Origin: Beta vulgaris subsp. vulgaris
Lineage: Eukaryota > Streptophyta > Magnoliopsida > Caryophyllales > Amaranthaceae
DNA: 64,000 nucleotides
Assembly: GCF_026745355.1 (NCBI RefSeq)
Contig: NC_079210.1
Span: 2,356,294 to 2,420,293, forward strand
Reading direction: 5' to 3'
Each line of letters opens with the position of its first letter. Positions within the stretch are counted from its first letter, which is position 1. Under the pieces are notes generated by a model, which was given only the letters and a program-made list of their open reading frames with translations, was not told where the DNA came from and did no database searches. The position numbers and the translations under genes are program-made. Positions 33,583-46,216 of this stretch are shown here, piece after piece.

Positions 33583-34298
33583 AAGAATAAACCTTTCATT
33601 GACTAGGGAGGTTAATCACATAACCCCCATCTTAATCACATTGACTAGAGAGGTTAATCACATAACCCCATTTTAATCACTCATCAAAGGTCTTTATATC
33701 TACTGATTAAAGGACCTTAAAAGTCATTAAAATGATCAACAAAGCATCACAACGGATATAAAACCGTCGAGGCAACTTTTCGCATTCCAAGGCAGAAGAC
33801 ACGTCGCGACTCGCGAAGAAGCTCGCGAGTCGCGAGGCGCTGGTCGCGACCCGCGACGCCTGTCGCGACCCGCGACGGGCCACTGGTCGCGACTCGCGAC
33901 GCCTGTCGCGACTCGCGGCCAGTCTTCTGTCTCCCTTGGTTTATCAATGCGTTTTGCCACTTGATGCACACTAGTCTTTTGCATACTAGACCTCCTCCTC
34001 TTCTAGTACATACCCTTATGAGTTTCAAACCCATTACCCTATAAATGTTCCAACAGTTTATAGTAAATTTAAATCATAGGTATATTTATCACGATTCACG
34101 GCAAACATGGGATGAAATCATAGGTAATAAGAAATAAGAAGATTAAGAAGATACTTAATAAACAAAATCACAACAAAATAAAACAAAAGGGACGAAATGG
34201 GAATAAATTATAGAAGGAAATGAGAATCATTTTAAAATAAGGAAATAATTGGAGTGTGTTTAGTGCTTAGTTGTATTGTATAGTCTTTTAATATTCAA

Positions 34299-34839
34299 TC
34301 CGACTTGCGTGGACCCGGTTCACACTAAAAATAGTGTGGACCAGGCTCAGGCATGTGACACTATATCACTTTAACATACACTATATCACTTTAACATACA
34401 CTATATCATTGTAACATACACTATATTATTTTAATACACACTAAATCACTTTAACATACACTATATCATTGTAACACATACTATATCATTTTAACACACA
34501 TTATATCACTTTAACATAGACTATATCACTTTAACATACATTATATCATTATAACATGCACTTTATCACTTCAACATACACTATATCACTTTAACGTACA
34601 CTTTATCACTGTAACATACACTATATCATTTTAACATACACTATATCACTTAACATACACTAATCACTTTAACATACACTATATCATGTAACAACACTAT
34701 ATCACTGTAACATACACTATATCATTTAACATAACTATATCATTTTAAAATACACTATATCATATCAATATACACTATCATATACTCACGTGATATGGAT
34801 CGGGTGCACACTAATTAGTGTGCACTGGGTTCATATTAG
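34299..34839 (+). mobile_element. Helitron-like minisatellite element, copy B
   Basis: Same family as 14412-14880, in the opposite orientation. It starts TCCGACTTGCGTGG after an A, with a 5' hairpin (GGTTCACACTA paired with TAGTGTGGACC). About 20 units close to TATCACTTTAACATACACTA follow. It ends with a palindrome around GTGCACACTAATTAGTGTGC, then ATTAG before a T run. It is 541 bp. Several units lost one or two bases near 34650-34735. Confidence 0.6.
34360..34790. repeat. 20-bp minisatellite array (copy B)
   Basis: Tandem units with consensus TATCACTTTAACATACACTA, the reverse complement of the copy A unit. Confidence 0.85.
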
Positions 34840-35094
34840 TTTTTTTATTTAATATTACCCCCCTATTTAACCCCCTTTTTTCCTTAGCACCGTGGTGCTT
34901 ACGGGTTTGTTACTTCCTGTTTATGGGCAGTGTTGACATTTACAAGCAATTTGGAGGATCCATAGGAGTTTTGTTTGGCATCTCAATATTGGAGTCTCTA
35001 ATAAGGACATTTTTTATAGGTTAGAGATGCCAAAATAAACCTAAGCTGATATCATATCATAGTTAAATTGGCACCACGACACGATTCTAACTTA

Positions 35095-35306
35095 GGGTCT
35101 GTTCTCTTCGTCATAAAACAGCTGAACTGAACTGAACTGACCTGAACTAAACTGAACTGAACTGGAATTGAACTGAAATGAATAGTGATATGTGAGAGTA
35201 AGTATTGTCAAGAGCTGAGCTGAACTGAACTAAACTGAATTGAACTGAACTATCTGAACTGAACTGAATTGAATTGAACTGAAAATAAGCTGGGGAGAAC
35301 AGGCCC
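35095..35306. mobile_element. Tourist-like MITE rich in CTGAA pentamers
   Basis: TIRs GGGTCTGTTCTC and GAGAACAGGCCC with TTA on both sides (35092-35094, 35307-35309). The core is largely repeats of CTGAA/CTAAA pentamers. Confidence 0.7.
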
Positions 35307-35754
35307 TTAGTACCAAACTTTTTACTTTTTCGTACAACTCTAACTTGGCTAAAGATAATTTGGTACCATCTTACCTTAATTTGGTACCTCCGGCCTTTGA
35401 AATTGCTGAAATTGCCAAAATGGCCTATAAAAGACTCCAACAATGAGTTACCTAGTCTTTCTTGATCCAGAGCGAGTTTGGGAGTGTGTTCGAGGCCTTG
35501 CATGACATGTTGGAAGCGATTGATTGAAGGATGGAACAAGGGTCTCACTCGAACGGGCATATCCAATGGTTTACATCTCTACTCAAGGGCCAATGTCGTT
35601 CATTTTGGAGATAAGAGCTTAATTCTTTAGCTTACCAACAACATATATAACATGCATTAATGGGATACCAAAGCAAAAGTAACGATTATTTGAAATGGAC
35701 TTTTGTACACAACACAAGCTTGTTAGTTTAGAGAGAGAGAGAGAGAGAGAGAGA
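35307..35754. other. Intergenic with GA microsatellite
   Basis: No gene is recognised. A (GA)n run of about 12 units lies at 35731-35754, immediately before the LINE 5' region. Confidence 0.5.
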
Positions 35755-35861
35755 TGCCCCCTCCCTCCCCTCCTCCCTGTCCCCCACCAACCCCCTAGGT
35801 AGTCTCAGCCCTCCACCAAAAAAAACCCCTGACCCCCCTCCTTCCCCTCCCCTGGCACTCT

Positions 35862-37912
35862 TTGGAGCGCACCCAATTCTCTTGCAGGTACCCGCCGCGT
35901 CTGAAGGAAAGGAAGGGCAAGCTGCTGCATCTACCTCATAATCTTTCAAGGACTCCTTGGTTTCAGTCCGAGAGTATATATGTTGGGAGTACTCCTGCGT
36001 CCATCTCCCCTCCGGCGTCTTTAAGTTCCGAATCTGAAGTATTTCTTCCGATTTCCACCCCGGATTATAATGAGCTGTGTAGACCTTGGACCAGCTCTGT
36101 TATAGTCAAATCCTGTGGAAAGTCTTTCTCTACGGAGTATATGGCAAAATCTTTAAAGAGCATCTGGAAAGCTTCCTCCGACTGCACCACTATCCCTGTA
36201 GGGAAAGGTTTCTTTGTAGTCAAGTTATCTTCACCGCATGAAGTATCAAAGATTATCTCCCATGGCCCATGGTTCTTAAATGGGGTATACATCTCAGTTC
36301 AAAAATGGGTCCCGGGCTTTCAACCATCTTCAGCCAAAGTTGGCACCTTCCCAATATGGGTGGAGTTGCATGAACTCCCAGTTGAATTATTATGCGAAAG
36401 TGTCATGCAACGTATAGGAAATAGTCTTGGAATATTCATCAAAGTTGACCTAAAAGCCATTAATGAAAATCGTATGAGGTTTGGATGTATACTCATTATG
36501 ATGGATATTACCAAACCCCAGAAAAAATATATCTGGCTAGGCAGTGTGAAACAATTAATTACATATAGGGATTGGCCCGTTTTATGTGAAAAATGTGGGG
36601 TAATTAACCGCCATGATATTGGATGTTCAAACGGGCCGGCTCCGGCAAACGTTTCCGGTGAAAGGAAACAAACACCTCAGCAAAAAACCATATCAAAAAG
36701 TTAATACTACTGTAGACTATTGGGATGTTGTTAAGCCCAAGAACCGTCAATTTTCTCATACCTCCTCGAGCCCACAAAAAATATGGGTTCCCAAGCATTT
36801 CACATCAAAACCTTTGTCAGAAAAGGAAAATTCTGAGAACGCGTTCTCTGCTCTCTGTGGTAACCCGGATCTGGAGATTATGGAAGATCATCAAAAAAAA
36901 TCTTCCAGGCCTCTTGTCAACCCTTGTCAACCCCTCTCCCCTCCTTCAAGGGACACCCCTCTGCACATCAAGTCTTATCACCCAAACTTTTACTCCAACC
37001 CCTCTCTATATAAAAAGCCTTCCACAATTCTTTCCATAAATCTACCAAAAACTATCTCATCTTCCATCTTTAACCTCTTGGCTACCCTAAACAAAAAGCA
37101 CAATGGCTTCTCCCTTCCCTACGGAGGAGAGAGATCCAGCTCTAGCCCCTCTCCTCTCGGACATAACTTATACCAGGGGCTTCATCATGCCTCCACCAAA
37201 ATTCCCCAAACCGGTGCACGTGATACTATCTCAAGCAACGGAAGTGGTCTCCAGAACCAGGCTTCACCTTACCTTCCCAGAGATTTGGGTGAACAGGTAC
37301 GGGTACTACTCCATGGACTCGCTGCAGAACTGGTACCGAGTCTTCCCATGGATAATGAGAGAGATCATCCTCAAGCCAGAGGAAACCCCATCAGATATCG
37401 GAATATGATGATAGTATTCCCAGAAGAACCGGGACGACTAGTTCCGGCGCACATCCCGAGCATATCAGATATAATGAGGGTATCGAAGATATTGGGAATT
37501 TACATCCAGTGGTGGATGAACTTGATGAAAGCAGACTTCTCGGCCGAAATCCTCCCATGGGAACTCCAGTTCATAGCGGACCCCGTACCCGTTCTTCCGC
37601 GGGAACGGAAAGCATTATCGATTACAAGAAACTGGCTAATGGTTCAAGCAACAAGCGCCACAGACAACGTCAAATGGATTCGACTCACGAAGGTATGCAA
37701 GCAAATAAACCTAAAGCTAGCATGGGGGTATTCCAAAAAAGATGGGGGGAGAATGTCTGGAATCAAAGTGAGGGTGAACAGCGATATACTATTCAGTGTG
37801 AAAGCGCAGGAGATGGTAACAATGAATGCAAGCCTACACCACGAGGTGTTAGCGGAAATCCTCAACTTAACCCCTATGAATCCGGGAATGTCAATCCTAC
37901 TGTGGAACGCTA
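35862..37912 (+). pseudogene. LINE ORF1 (DUF4283, zinc knuckle), broken
   Basis: The first part (to 36704) carries a DUF4283-type domain (SLKSIWKASSDC, GPWFLNGVYISVQKW, FPIWVELHELPVELL) and a CCHC-like knuckle (CEKCGVINRHDIGC). A frame change near 36613-36704 leads to a Pro/Ser-rich C-terminal region running to the ORF2 start near 37887. ORF1 proteins coat LINE RNA. The first in-frame ATG of ORF1 is not obvious; translation may begin at or before 35862. Confidence 0.75.
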
Positions 37913-40900
37913 GGGGTGTTGCTAGGCAAGGATTTAGTAGAAATATTCGGCAACTAATAAGAGATCATGACCCTATGATCATTATCATAACTGAAATGAG
38001 AGTTGCTAGGAAGAACATGGAGGAAATTGTCAGCAGCTTGCCCTTCAATTCTTTCGAAACGGTGGAGCCAACAAGATTTGTTGGGGGTATTCTCATGTTA
38101 TGGAATGAAGGGCTCCACTCCTTTCATACCATAACTAAGGAGGATCGTGCGCTACATGGAGTGATCCAGGTACAAAATTATCCCTCCTTTTACATTTCTA
38201 TAATTTATGCAAACACTACCTATAAAGGCCGACTTGAAGTTTGGAATAATTTGAGAAATATGTCCCATTTGGTCTATATTCCGTGGCTTTTACTAGGAGA
38301 TTTCAATGAAGTTACTCATGCTCTTGAAAAAATTGGAGGAAATAGACCTAAAGATTATAAAATGTTCAAGTATATGGAAACAATGAATTACTGTAATTTG
38401 TATGATTTGGGGTATATTGGTAGTAAGTTACTTGGTTTAATAAGAGAAAGAGCCAACCAATTTTTGAGAGGTTGGATAGATGTTGGGCCTGCCCAAATTG
38501 GTCCCTAACCTTTCCAGATGCCGTAGTAAATAAACTACCTCGTCTTTCGTCGGACCACAACCCAGTCCTACTAACCCTCAAAGCCCAGACGCAGGATAGG
38601 AGCACAAAAAGTTTTAAGTTTGAGTCTCTTTGGCTGCAGGACCCCCTCTTTGACCCGTGGGTGAGGGAGAGCTGGGCCTCTTACTCTAATAATCTTACAT
38701 TTAAGTTAAAAAGCCTTAGTCATGACATTCAGACTAAAAATAAGAATAAGGGGGACATTTTTAAGGAAAAGAAAACCTTGCAGGCCCGCGTTGCAGGAGC
38801 CCAAAGAGCCTTAGAAAATAACCCAAATAACCCCTTTCTCTTTGACCTTGAGACAAAGCTAACAAATGATCTAAATTCTATTTTAACTCAAGAAGAGGAG
38901 TATTGGTTCCTAAGATCCAGGACTAACTGGATTCTTCAAGGAGACAGAAACACGCACTTCTTTCACATGTCCACAATCTTTTGAAGGAAAGCCAACAAAA
39001 TTGTAATGCTTAAAGATGAGGTTGGTAATAATATAACAGATCCTACAGAGATTAAAAATCATATTAGGGATTATTATAGTCTTTTATTTGCCTCAGAATC
39101 CTCGACTTGCCCTCCTGATTCTATTTCTTTGGAGACCTATAACTGTAGCCAAGTTCCTACTATGGCTGAACTAAAGGAGGCAGTTTTCGCTATGAATGCC
39201 TCTAAGGCTCCGGGGGACGATGGGTACCATGCTTTCTTCTACCATCATTTTTGGGAAAGTGTTAACTCTGACTGTTTTAACCTAGTCAAAGATGTATTCA
39301 AGTCACTCATAGTACCTAGGATCTGAACTCAACCCTTATTACGCTCATCCCAAAGATTGATAATCCGTTGAGAATAAAAAATTTTAGGCCTATCAGTTTG
39401 GTGAATATTAATTATAAAATGATAACAAAAATTTTGGTTCAAAGAATTAGACCTCATCTAGAAGACCTAATCTCTCCAAATCAGAATAGCTTCATACCCA
39501 ACAGAGGGTCTGACATTAATTTCATTGTTGCCTCTGAAATTCTACACTCGATGAATAAGAAGAAAGGTAAAGCCGACCTATTTGCCATGAAACTAGATCT
39601 TGAGAAAGCATATGACAGGCTTGAGTGGACTTTCATTGAACACTGCCTAAAAAATCTACATTTTAGTTATGACTCCATCAAGCTAATCATGAGTTGCGTA
39701 GCATCGGGAGATACCTCTATCCAAGTTTATGGTTCGCGCACAACCCCCTTTACACCCTCTAGAGGCATTAGACAAGGTGACCCGTTGTCCCCCTACATCT
39801 TTATCATTTGTTTAGAATACCTTTCCATGAAAATTCATGAAGCCTGCAATGATAAAAAAATGGGTGCCGTTCAAGATAGGGGGGGGGGGGACGGAAATCT
39901 CTCATCTACTATTTGCAGATGATATTCTCCTATTTGGGGGGCTAGCCTCTCCACTCTATCCTCTATGAAAAACGTTTTTCAGTCCTTCTTCAATATATCG
40001 GGCCAGCGCGCTAATGAATCCAAAGTATGCTTTATTTTTCTCCAAACACTCCCATGGATATGAGAGATGAGTTCGAACAAGAATTAAATATACTCAGTAC
40101 AAATAATCTTGGAACCTATCTGGGGTTTCCCCTCTGTCATAGAAAACCTTCAAAAAACAAGATTAATTTCGTTATTGAAAAAATTTCAAAGAAGTTGTCA
40201 TCTTGGAAAGCTAGATCACTATCCAAAGCAGGGAGAGTTATATTGATCGGTTCAACCATGCAAGCCATACCTAGATATTTCATGCACATGATCAACTTCC
40301 CTTCTGCGTTAACTAAGGCGCTTGATTCCATATGCAGTAACTTTCTGTGTGTTATTTCCCTAGGAACACTACAAGAGGGGGGGTGAATTGTAGGTGTAGA
40401 AATAAACGTAACTTTTTGCGGAAATTAAAACTTAAACGAATAAACAAGCTAAAGGAACACAAGGGATTTTTACGAGGAAAAACTTCTTGGGCCCAACAAG
40501 AAGAAACAACCTCGACCACTAGGGATTTTAAACTCAACACTTTCACTAATTAGGCCAAACAACTCTGTTACAACCTAATTCTAACTCGAGCCACACCTTG
40601 AGTTCCTAAACTCAAGTTCCTGAGCCACTGTTCCCTTAACAGCAGTTCCTCTCAACTTCACTCGAAGTTTTCTCACACATACAAGCTTCACTCAAAGCCT
40701 CTCTCTTACAGAACTTCACTCAAAGTTCCCTTACCCCAAAAACCAAAATACAATTGATCGAAATAAGCTTAGTGGAATTAGAGTAAGAAGGCAAAGAACA
40801 AATGGCTATTATGAGAGAATGAAGGCACTGACACTTAATAAGTTAAACTCACTTAATTACTTAGTCAGACACAATTTGGAACTTATCTAGACTTCTATAT

Positions 40901-43387
40901 TTATAGTGTTAATCATGAAGAACGTGGGATTAATGTTAGAGTACACGTTTTAGTCCATTTACCCATGATGTTCCTTCCCCTAAGGAACACGTTTTACATC
41001 ATGTCCCATGATCCCATGAACTATAAATGAACGTGGATAAAAGCAGCCATTACTCCTAAGTAATAGGAGTTCCTTGAGCATTATCCAAAAACAGTTTTAT
41101 TAAAAACTCTTTTTATCTTTAAAACTGAATTTTAATCTTTAAGAAAATAATATCTTTGAAATAAAATCTTTCTAACAACCGGATATTTATTTTCTTATTT
41201 TCCGAAAAATAAAATCTTTTCCAAAACAGATTTTCTTTTTAAAACTGATTTTATCATTTGAAATTAGATATAACTAATTTCCTATAATCTAGGCATGACT
41301 TACTCCATTATCATTTTAACCATTACAATAACTACACGCCTAAGTCTAGTTCCTTTTATTAACTCAGTTCCTTTAACATATTCGCTAAGTGCCACTTAGT
41401 TTATTCCTTACAAAGGAACAAACGCTCATTCTCAAATATACTGCCACAATTCCTTACCATTCTTTCTTTGTTCCTTTACATTGGAACTAGAAAATAAAAC
41501 GCCTAGCTTCTATTATTCTTGATCCAATGTTTGCTCCAGTATCAACATAGAAACTTCTTTACTTAGCCTTTGAAATCCTCTCTTGACTTCTTCATTGACT
41601 TCGTATTCTCCCAGTTCCTTGCATTGATACCTTAAACACCCTACACTTAAATAATTCATTAGTTCACTACTTAGTTTGTTCCTTTAATGAATTATTTAGT
41701 TTGTTCCTTTGTTTCTTTGTCATTATCAAAACTAGGGTTCAACATTGTGGAATAGCCAAAAAGATAAAAAGAAAATGACCTGGATATCATGGAATAATAT
41801 CTGCAGACCTAAAGATAGGGGAGGGTTGGGTTTACTTACAAACAAAAATTTGAACTTAATTAGCCTTTCTAGACTATGCTGGAAACTGGAAAACACGAAC
41901 ACCCTAGCCACCCAAATAATCCATGATAAATATGTAAGGGGGAAAGAACAGCCTCTCAGCTTCAAAAAAGGTTCTCATGTGTGGAAAAGTATTGGGGTAG
42001 GATGGGATTTCTACAAGCATAGCATAGCTTGGAATGTAGGTAATGGTGAGTCAATTAACCTCTGGAATGATAATTGGGTTAATGGGGACTCTCTAAGGAA
42101 TCTTATTCAGGGACCTTTGGAAAATCACCAAGATGAAAATCATTTAAGTAGCCCGAGATTAAACGACGTTAATGAGGCAACATCCTTTCAATTCCCGTCA
42201 GTACTAAAGGATAGAATAAATGCAGTTCGTTTCTCAAACTCGACCAATACCACATACTCCCTATGGACCCACCTAGGCAAGTTCTCTTCAACCAAAGCTG
42301 TTAGCTCCATGTTTGGGGAGAATAATTTAGATTCATGGGATTGGGTGTGGAAAATACCGAGGCATCCGAAACAAAAGATTTTCATGTGGCAAATATGGTG
42401 GGAGCGCATGCCCACTAATGAAAACATAGGCCGGATTATGGAGGGGAAACCTACTCATTGCCCTTTTTGCCCAAATTATATAGAAGATATGGACCATATC
42501 CTAAGGAAATGTCATAGAGCCAGGGAGGTTTGGACCACTTCTGAAATACAAATCGTTATAAATGAAAATTTTAAAAGTTGGCTTAAGTCTAACAGTGAGA
42601 ATAGGAATTTCCTTTCTTCGAGTCAGATCCCTCATAATGTACTATTCATCTTTCTAATCTGGTTTATTTGGATCCGCCGTAACTCCTGGATTTTCAAAAA
42701 AAAAAATATGCCGTCTAATGTCCTTTTCAAAAATGCCAACTGGGCCGCCACCGAATGGTTCTATTGCCAGAACCAACCTAAGGTGGGTCAAGCTCCCAGC
42801 ACCACACCATCATCATCATCTCCCTCATGGACTCCACCTTCTTATCCCCTCTTAAAAATTAACATTGATGGCTCTTTCTGTATTGAAACCAAGGAAGCTT
42901 ACCTTGCGGTAATCTGTAGAAACCACTGTGGGGTATGGATGGACATCGTAGGTACTTATACCTTCGCAAATGACGCTTTGGAAACTGAGCTCAGGGCAAT
43001 ACACTTGGGATTGTACTGGTAAACCGCAATAAATGGGAAAGGTGTACTATAGTGTCGGATTGCACGAACGCTATCAAAGCCATTAAAAGTGGCAACAATA
43101 CTAATAATCAGCTATCTGAAATTATCATTGAGTGCAGGGAGTGGCTCCAAGGATTGCCAGGCGTCGAGCTGAAGCATGAGAATCGCAAGCAAAACACTTT
43201 GGCTGATGCAATAGCCAAAAACGGGAGGAAAAGGAGAGATAGTGTTAATTCATTATGCATTTTGTATTCCCCTCCCCCGGATTGTATGAATTATTATTTA
43301 TTAGACAAACTTAATTTGGATTTGAATGTCTATAATCATCTTGACCGAGAGGGACAAGATGTAAACTCTTTATTATCTAATAGCTAA
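37887..43387 (+). pseudogene. LINE ORF2 (EN-RT-RNase H), broken
   Basis: Endonuclease starts MSILLWNARG and has LLGDFNEV. A frameshift near 38500 is followed by SSDHNPVLL. A stop after FFHMSTIF (38984) and another near 39326 precede the RT block (FRPISLVN, KLDLEKAYDRLEW, RQGDPLSPYIF). A run of 11 G at about 39880 shifts the frame just before the FADD motif. After the solo LTR, zf-RVT (CPFCPNYIEDMDHILRKC) and RNase H (NIDGSF, SDCTNAIKA) continue, with another break near 43022-43052. Confidence 0.87.
40350..41744 (+). mobile_element. Solo LTR (Copia-like), nested in LINE
   Basis: It has ends TGTTATTTCCC and GGTTCAACA, 1,395 bp, and no coding domain. The flanks CTGTG (40345-40349) and TTGTG (41745-41749) form a one-mismatch 5-bp TSD. 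The LINE coding sequence is continuous across the site (SNFL then WNSQKD). The early GAGGGGGGGTGAATTG phrase is typical of several plant Copia LTRs of the SIRE/Maximus kind (inference). Confidence 0.75.
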
Positions 43388-43422
43388 TTGTGCTCGTCTT
43401 TTCACCAAAAAAAAAAAAAAAA

Positions 43423-44683
43423 GATTGCACTCTCCAAAGATTCACTTGGTTAGGCCAACCCAACTACGTATCCAACTGGGAGACTGATTGAAGGGAGCTT
43501 TTGGGTTATGTTTTTGGTACACTGACCAAGTCGATCTATACGGTGTGTAGAATATTTTGGGTAATTTGTGGAACAATTAACAATATAAGAGATTACAAAA
43601 AACAATAGCTCACATTCAAGAGGAAAGTAACTTTTTACTTGAGCTATTACATGAAATTCTTACAAACTCTCCTATGTTGCTCTCACTCTTTTGGAACTTG
43701 GCACAACTCACCATTGTTTTGCTGCAAACTTTGCAACCAAGGTCATGCATCTATTTTTTACTACTATACACACTATTTCTCTTACAACTTTCACACTAAA
43801 TTGCTATTTGCCGAACTTTTTAACTATAGCATGTAGAGTGGGGTTATATGTGGTTTGTTAATTTCACCCAATCATAAATTCTTAGCCGCATATTTTTACT
43901 AAGTAACTAACGTAAGGAGAGAGTGTGGACAATGGAACTATTCTAACAAGGTGCATTGACCTAGTCTACACTACTGGCTAGGTCTGTGACCACACTACTG
44001 GCCACATTAACTAACAAGTATATTTTTTTAAGCATTTATGTAACCCCAACGAGTTGATATTGAAATCTCGCATTGAGACGAATTTAACAAGATCACATCT
44101 AAATATATACTCCATATTTTTTCCTGTCACAATGGTTCCAAATATTAATTGATTAATAGTTGCCAAATATGAAATGGTGCAATTAAGAAAAAAAAAAGGA
44201 GAAGATATGACATAATAATTTGTTAGTTTCTCCTATCATGCATTTAGCTTTCTCAATACTTCTTAATCCAAATTCCAACCCATTTGAAGAAATGGTGATC
44301 ATTCTAGATCAGTCGGATTGACTGATTTGCATTTTTGCATACCACAAAAGAACAAGAGGCCTCCTAATGTTAGTCGGTTAGTCCATATTCCATAACGAAC
44401 TACAAAGATCATTATTGTGGCCAAAATTGAACCCACGTAATTTTTGATGAGCAGCATGCAACATGCAGCAATTCAAAACATTACGATTCACAACTTCACA
44501 AGCCAAGATTTTGGTCCACAACCATCATAATTGAACAAATTAAATCGAGAAAATGCCAATTTATCTAAGATATATACAAACTTTTTATATTAAAGTGATA
44601 TTTTCATAAATAAAATAATAGTGGGGTCAAATATTAAGTCGTAATTTTTTTATTTTAAAAAAGAAAATCATGATCTTATATTT
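43423..44683. other. Intergenic, nothing recognised
   Basis: AT-rich sequence without supported genes; short open frames have no family features. Confidence 0.4.
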
Positions 44684-44809
44684 AACTAGCTTTTAAGCTG
44701 TAGGACAAATGACCTATCCTCCCTTGAAAGACAGGATTCTCTCTCTTCCCCCCGAAAGAGATCCCTAACCCTGGTTCGTTCTCCGCCGCGGCGGCCGCGC
44801 TCCTCAGCC

Positions 44810-46216
44810 ATGGCTGAGGAGATTTCAGATTTTGTTTCTAAATTACGCATAGACACTGAAGAAGATGATGTTCTTGACGTTGGAATCATAAACCTTAATC
44901 CCTCTAACACGGTTTCACTCTTACTTCTGGGGCGTTTACTGACTGAGCGTTCCTTCAATGTTGACGCATTCAAACGGACCATAACTACTGTCTGGGCCCC
45001 GGTGCATGGTTTGGTCATTAGGGTTCTGCGCCCAAATCTCTTTGCTTTTCAATTTTTTCACTGGCGCGACATGATGAAAGTTCTGGATGGGCGTCCTTGG
45101 TGCTTCGACAATATGCTGATTTTACTCAAAGAGGCTGATGGTGATGAACCTCCGGATCAGGTAACCCTCTTCCAGTCTCCTTTCTGGATTAGGTTAAAAA
45201 ACTTACCCTTTAACATGCGTTCGAATGATATTGTTCGAGCCCTTATTGGAACTATGGGGGAAATCCTTGATATAGAAGAAGATGTTTTAGGTTTTGGAGG
45301 ATATAGAAGAGTGAAAGTTATGCTTGATATCAATAAACCTTTGCGTAGGTTTCGGAAAATTAGGGACAAAAATGGTGTGGAGATTCAAATTGACTTTGCT
45401 TATGAGAGATTGCCTTTCTTTTGCTTGGCGTGTGGGATAATGGGACATGCTGAAAAGGATTGTCAACGGGTGGTGGAGGAGGATAGGTGTGAGAAACTGG
45501 GATGGCATCTGGGGTTGAAAGCTACTCCTAGGCGAGGGAGGACGAAGGAGTTGGAGGAAGAGATCAAATTCAAGAATTGTAAGAAAGTTTTGTTTGTGGA
45601 GGACCCTGGCATACAGAAAAGGCTCGAAGATGAGGGTGGGTCTTTATTATTACCTGCAGTTACATCTCTCCCAGGTGATATGATTGCTCCAAAGAATGTG
45701 GAAGGAGCCTTGTTGACGGTTGCAGCGACATCTTCCCCAAAGTGGTCTGACACTGTCCCCTCAGAGGGGATTTCTTTGCCTTCTACGCCATTTAATGCTG
45801 GGGTGCATGGCAGCATTAATGAGGTGCCTTTAATGGCTCCACCTGTCACGGTCCCATTCAAAGGGGATTTAAATGTTTCTCTTGATGCGGGTCCCCATAA
45901 TTCTTTAAGCCACCCACCTGAGGTGGGCCCTTTGATCTCTGAGCCTTTTGTTTTTTCCAGTGTGAAAAAAGCCACATCTTCAAAGTCCCACTCCTGGAAG
46001 AGATTGGCTCGTGCTTCAATGGACGAAAAAGGATCTGCCCAGAGTATGGATATGGACCCTATTACTTCTGCTGGGAAAAGGCAGTTTGAGAATGATACTA
46101 TGGTTTATGAAGAAACTGAGAGTGCTGGGAAGCGGTCGAAGCAGAGCATCTCTACTGATTTATACTCCTCTATGTTGGCGGTGATTGGCCCTGACCAATC
46201 CCGCCCAGCATTATGA
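44810..46216 (+). CDS. LINE ORF1: nucleic-acid-binding protein
   Basis: 468 residues starting MAEEISDFVSKL. Residues about 30-170 form a DUF4283 domain (FHWRDMMKVLDGRPWCFDN, PFWIRLKNLPFNMR). Near residue 205 is a CCHC zinc knuckle (CLACGIMGHAEKDC, spacing CX2CX4HX4C). The C-terminal half is low complexity, Ser/Pro rich, with basic patches near the end. Such proteins bind LINE RNA and form the ribonucleoprotein. There is no RRM. The ATG is the first in the element and sits in a GC-rich context 110 bp from the 5' end. The frame ends in the TGA that overlaps the ORF2 ATG. Confidence 0.93.
   Translation: MAEEISDFVSKLRIDTEEDDVLDVGIINLNPSNTVSLLLLGRLLTERSFNVDAFKRTITTVWAPVHGLVIRVLRPNLFAFQFFHWRDMMKVLDGRPWCFDNMLILLKEADGDEPPDQVTLFQSPFWIRLKNLPFNMRSNDIVRALIGTMGEILDIEEDVLGFGGYRRVKVMLDINKPLRRFRKIRDKNGVEIQIDFAYERLPFFCLACGIMGHAEKDCQRVVEEDRCEKLGWHLGLKATPRRGRTKELEEEIKFKNCKKVLFVEDPGIQKRLEDEGGSLLLPAVTSLPGDMIAPKNVEGALLTVAATSSPKWSDTVPSEGISLPSTPFNAGVHGSINEVPLMAPPVTVPFKGDLNVSLDAGPHNSLSHPPEVGPLISEPFVFSSVKKATSSKSHSWKRLARASMDEKGSAQSMDMDPITSAGKRQFENDTMVYEETESAGKRSKQSISTDLYSSMLAVIGPDQSRPAL

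Larger units (their letters stand above)
27944..34055 (-). mobile_element. Ty1/Copia retrotransposon, near full length, decayed
   Basis: LTRs lie at 27944-28751 (3' LTR, 808 bp) and 33273-34055 (5' LTR, 783 bp). The perfect TSD GTTTA is at 27939-27943 and 34056-34060. The minus strand LTR begins TGTTGGAACATTTATAGGG. The polypurine tract AAATGGGAGGAGGA precedes the 3' LTR. Gag, protease, integrase, RT and RNase H follow in Copia order. The LTRs differ mainly by small indels. No recognisable primer-binding site follows the 5' LTR. Confidence 0.93.
35755..43422 (+). mobile_element. Decayed LINE (L1 clade, DUF4283 type), nested
   Basis: A plus-strand LINE with a C-rich leader from about 35755, ORF1 near 35.9-37.9 kb, ORF2 near 37.9-43.4 kb and an A16 tail at 43407-43422. 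It is interrupted by a solo LTR at 40350-41744. I could not find a matching target duplication, so the 5' boundary is approximate. Multiple stops and frameshifts make it inactive. Its ORF1 lacks an RRM, unlike the LINEs at 4.6 and 60.5 kb. Confidence 0.85.

Noticed and set aside
34061..34298. Possible gene between the Copia element and Helitron-like copy B
   Set aside because: Only AT-rich sequence with no open frame of note.
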